Source: Steroidobacter agaridevorans (GTDB lineage Bacteria; Pseudomonadota; Gammaproteobacteria; Steroidobacterales; Steroidobacteraceae). Taken from it: 64,000 nt of DNA. A program made the translations under genes and the position numbers. Of the stretch, positions 62,433 through 64,000 are shown in pieces. The DNA lies in NCBI RefSeq assembly GCF_009932555.1, contig NZ_BLJO01000011.1, positions 1-64,000 of the forward strand, written 5' to 3'. The notes below the pieces were generated by a model. The model was not told where the DNA came from. It saw only the letters and a program-made list of their open reading frames with translations, and did not search any database. Positions within the stretch are counted from its first letter, which is position 1. Every line of letters begins with the position of its first letter.

Positions 62433-63569
62433 TCAACCACTCGTGCCGTAACGCAGGACCTGCGCGGCGCTCTGTGTCCCCAACATCTCCAGATAGCGGC
62501 TGGCAATGTGTTTCGGTCCGAACTGAGCAATTGCGTAGGCACGCGCCCGCTCGCCGATGCGCTCGCGTTCCTCGCGATTCGCGAGCAGCCGGGTGATGGC
62601 GTGCACCATGTCGTCGAGATCCGTCGCGGTATGCCCGAGCTGACGCTGCTTGATCAGAGAGTCCGGATCGAAGAATGCGACCACCGGCACGCCTCGCACC
62701 CAGGCCTGCAGGAACGTGTTCGGAAAGCCTTCGATCTGCGAGGTATTCAGGAATATTTTCGCGCGGCTGAACATCGTTCCCACATCGGTATAGGGCACCG
62801 CGCCCGGACAGGTCAGATTCGGTATCGACTGCGCCGCTTCGGTCACAGTCCGGTAATAGTCCTCCGCGCCGGGCAGCGCGCCGCCGGCCAGCGTGAAGCG
62901 CACGTCCGGCATCCGCCGCGCCAGCTCCAGAACGATTTCCGGCCGCTTCACCGGCCTGAGATTCGAGACCCACAGCACGTCGATGTCTTGCTCCGGCTGC
63001 GGGCCGCTCGGCATTTCCACGGCCATGTCGAGCACTTCGCTCTTCAGCCCGTAGTTCTGCTGTAACAGAGTGCGTTGTTGTTCGCTCTGCGCGACGATCA
63101 GGTCGGCATTGCGCAAGCCGTACTCGTAAATCTTGCGATCGCGCCAGTAGCGGATCAATTGCTTGCCGGGAATGCACGCCAGGTCCGAGGCGATGCGCGA
63201 GATGAAGCGTTTGCCATGCCGACGGCAGAACCATGCGGTGATGCCAGTGGCCGCACCCGCCGGCGATTGGTAGTAGATGTCGGCGTCGATTTCGCGCATC
63301 GCGCCGATCATCCCGGTCAGCCGCGGATGGGCAAAGCGCAGGACTGGAATGCCTTCATCGCGTGCATAAGGCGCGACCGCGCGGATCCCGTCGACATCCG
63401 TGAGCCGGCCCTGGCCGTGATCGTGCACGATCATCGATACATCGTGACCGAGATCGCGCCACGCCCGCGCCAGCAACACGTGCTGCACGGATTCGCCGCC
63501 CACATACTTCGCTGTCTTCAGCTTTGCCAATTGCGGATAGTCATCGAGCCCGACAATGCAAATCTTCAT
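62433..63569 (-). CDS. GT4-family glycosyltransferase
   Basis: 378 residues from the ATG at 63569; a GTG at 63602 would add eleven residues. It has the GT-B plan, with KYVGGESVQHVLLARAWRDLGHDVSMIVHD in the first domain and IFLNTSQIEGFPNTFLQAWVRGVPVVAFFDPDSLI in the second. It follows the polymerase gene and is coupled to the next GT gene. Role as in its neighbours. Confidence 0.9.
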   Translation of the reverse strand: MKICIVGLDDYPQLAKLKTAKYVGGESVQHVLLARAWRDLGHDVSMIVHDHGQGRLTDVDGIRAVAPYARDEGIPVLRFAHPRLTGMIGAMREIDADIYYQSPAGAATGITAWFCRRHGKRFISRIASDLACIPGKQLIRYWRDRKIYEYGLRNADLIVAQSEQQRTLLQQNYGLKSEVLDMAVEMPSGPQPEQDIDVLWVSNLRPVKRPEIVLELARRMPDVRFTLAGGALPGAEDYYRTVTEAAQSIPNLTCPGAVPYTDVGTMFSRAKIFLNTSQIEGFPNTFLQAWVRGVPVVAFFDPDSLIKQRQLGHTATDLDDMVHAITRLLANREERERIGERARAYAIAQFGPKHIASRYLEMLGTQSAAQVLRYGTSG

Positions 63570-63620
63570 CGGCCATCCAACATAGCTAGTTCGACTGTAC
63601 ACATGCCCGAGTCGCTGTTT

Positions 63621-64000
63621 TTAGTGACGAACGGCGCCGATCCAGCCATACGGGTCCCCTCGTTGCGGCGCCAGCGCCGGTTGATTGACAGTGACGGGTT
63701 CCAGCGCGCGCTCGCGGGCGATCATGGCGAGCCGCATGCTGACGCCGGCATATGCCCAGAAATAGATCCAGGGCACATAAAGATCCACAAAGAAGGTTGC
63801 AGCCGCATACGCGACTGTCGCGACCACGAAACCGGCCAGCGGGAAGCGCAGATGTGCTGGCGCCATCGCGAACGAGCGCAGCGCCGTGCGCACCGGAATC
63901 ACCAGCAACGCCACGCTGCAGATCAGGCCCGGCAAGCCCAGATTGAACCATTGCGCCAGGTAATAGTTATGCGGCGAATACCGGAACGGCATCACCCAGT
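63621..64000 (-). CDS. O-antigen ligase/polymerase-family membrane protein (5' end beyond window)
   Basis: Only the C-terminal part is visible. SPHNYYLAQWFNLGLPGLICSVALLVIPV is the periplasmic loop and following span typical of Wzy and WaaL-type proteins, with another span at FVVATVAYAAATFFVDLYVPWIYFWAYAG. This family polymerises or ligates lipid-linked oligosaccharides. The gene starts to the right of the window. It leads the leftward run of glycosyltransferases. Confidence 0.8.
   Translation of the reverse strand, partial: WVMPFRYSPHNYYLAQWFNLGLPGLICSVALLVIPVRTALRSFAMAPAHLRFPLAGFVVATVAYAAATFFVDLYVPWIYFWAYAGVSMRLAMIARERALEPVTVNQPALAPQRGDPYGWIGAVRH

Noticed and set aside
1-64000. CRISPR arrays, rRNA genes and riboswitch leaders
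   Set aside because: I saw no regularly spaced direct repeats, no rRNA segments, and no recognisable cobalamin leader before bluB or the receptors.

Overview
The window looks like the chromosome of a GC-rich gammaproteobacterium. The bifunctional birA, coaX and SPOR-protein block, plsY, TonB-dependent receptors and HscC with a membrane J-protein all fit this. A lineage near Steroidobacter or Nevskia is my guess and is not proved by the sequence. Coding density is high: no gap without a gene exceeds about 275 bases.

Positions 1-6268 are one end of an integrative element. A P4-type tyrosine integrase lies next to tRNA-Thr(TGT). It is followed by a tightly coupled pair of unrecognised genes (2683-4715), an AlpA-type regulator, a small FDXHR zinc-binding protein and conserved island proteins. 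The far left is a lipoprotein gene whose end runs into what looks like an IS21-type terminus. The left attachment site is not visible. From 6334 to 26000 there is a mixed chromosomal stretch: a decayed toxin with an intact-looking antitoxin, a sugar acetyltransferase, a universal stress protein, hscC with its J-protein, a lactonase-like metallo-hydrolase, a large secreted subtilase, a type I methionine aminopeptidase, a siderophore receptor, and a group of stress-type envelope genes (two DUF4142 proteins, SRPBCC, DUF2934, DUF1264, a di-haem peroxidase).

Positions 25231-45069 hold the most interesting part. A histidine kinase, response regulator and Crp/Fnr operon precedes two divergent, translationally coupled operons (37092 leftward to 27513, and 37357 rightward to 44037). 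They encode two nucleotide-sugar epimerases, an MDR dehydrogenase, a Gfo/Idh oxidoreductase, an actinobacterial-type myo-inositol-phosphate synthase, a histidine phosphatase, a sugar nucleotidyltransferase, a phosphopentomutase, six glycosyltransferase-like proteins (three of them CgeB-type paralogues), a TIGR04290-like methyltransferase and a glycosidase whose barrel appears circularly permuted. A near-consensus sigma-54 promoter sits in the divergent control region, and a sigma-54 activator without a sensor domain closes the cluster. I read this as a regulated pathway for an inositol-containing, possibly pentose-containing, methylated glycoside or glycoconjugate. The product is unknown.

From 45275 to 55780 come an AlkB-like dioxygenase, BluB, a TonB receptor, a YfiR-like and CHASE8 hybrid-kinase operon, and the plsY, birA, coaX, cytochrome and SPOR block. 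The right end (56776-64000) is a leftward exopolysaccharide locus: an O-antigen-ligase-type polymerase (cut by the window edge), three GT4 glycosyltransferases, a CapK/PaaK-like adenylate-forming protein and a heparinase II/III-like protein, followed by a CtlX-like amidinotransferase.
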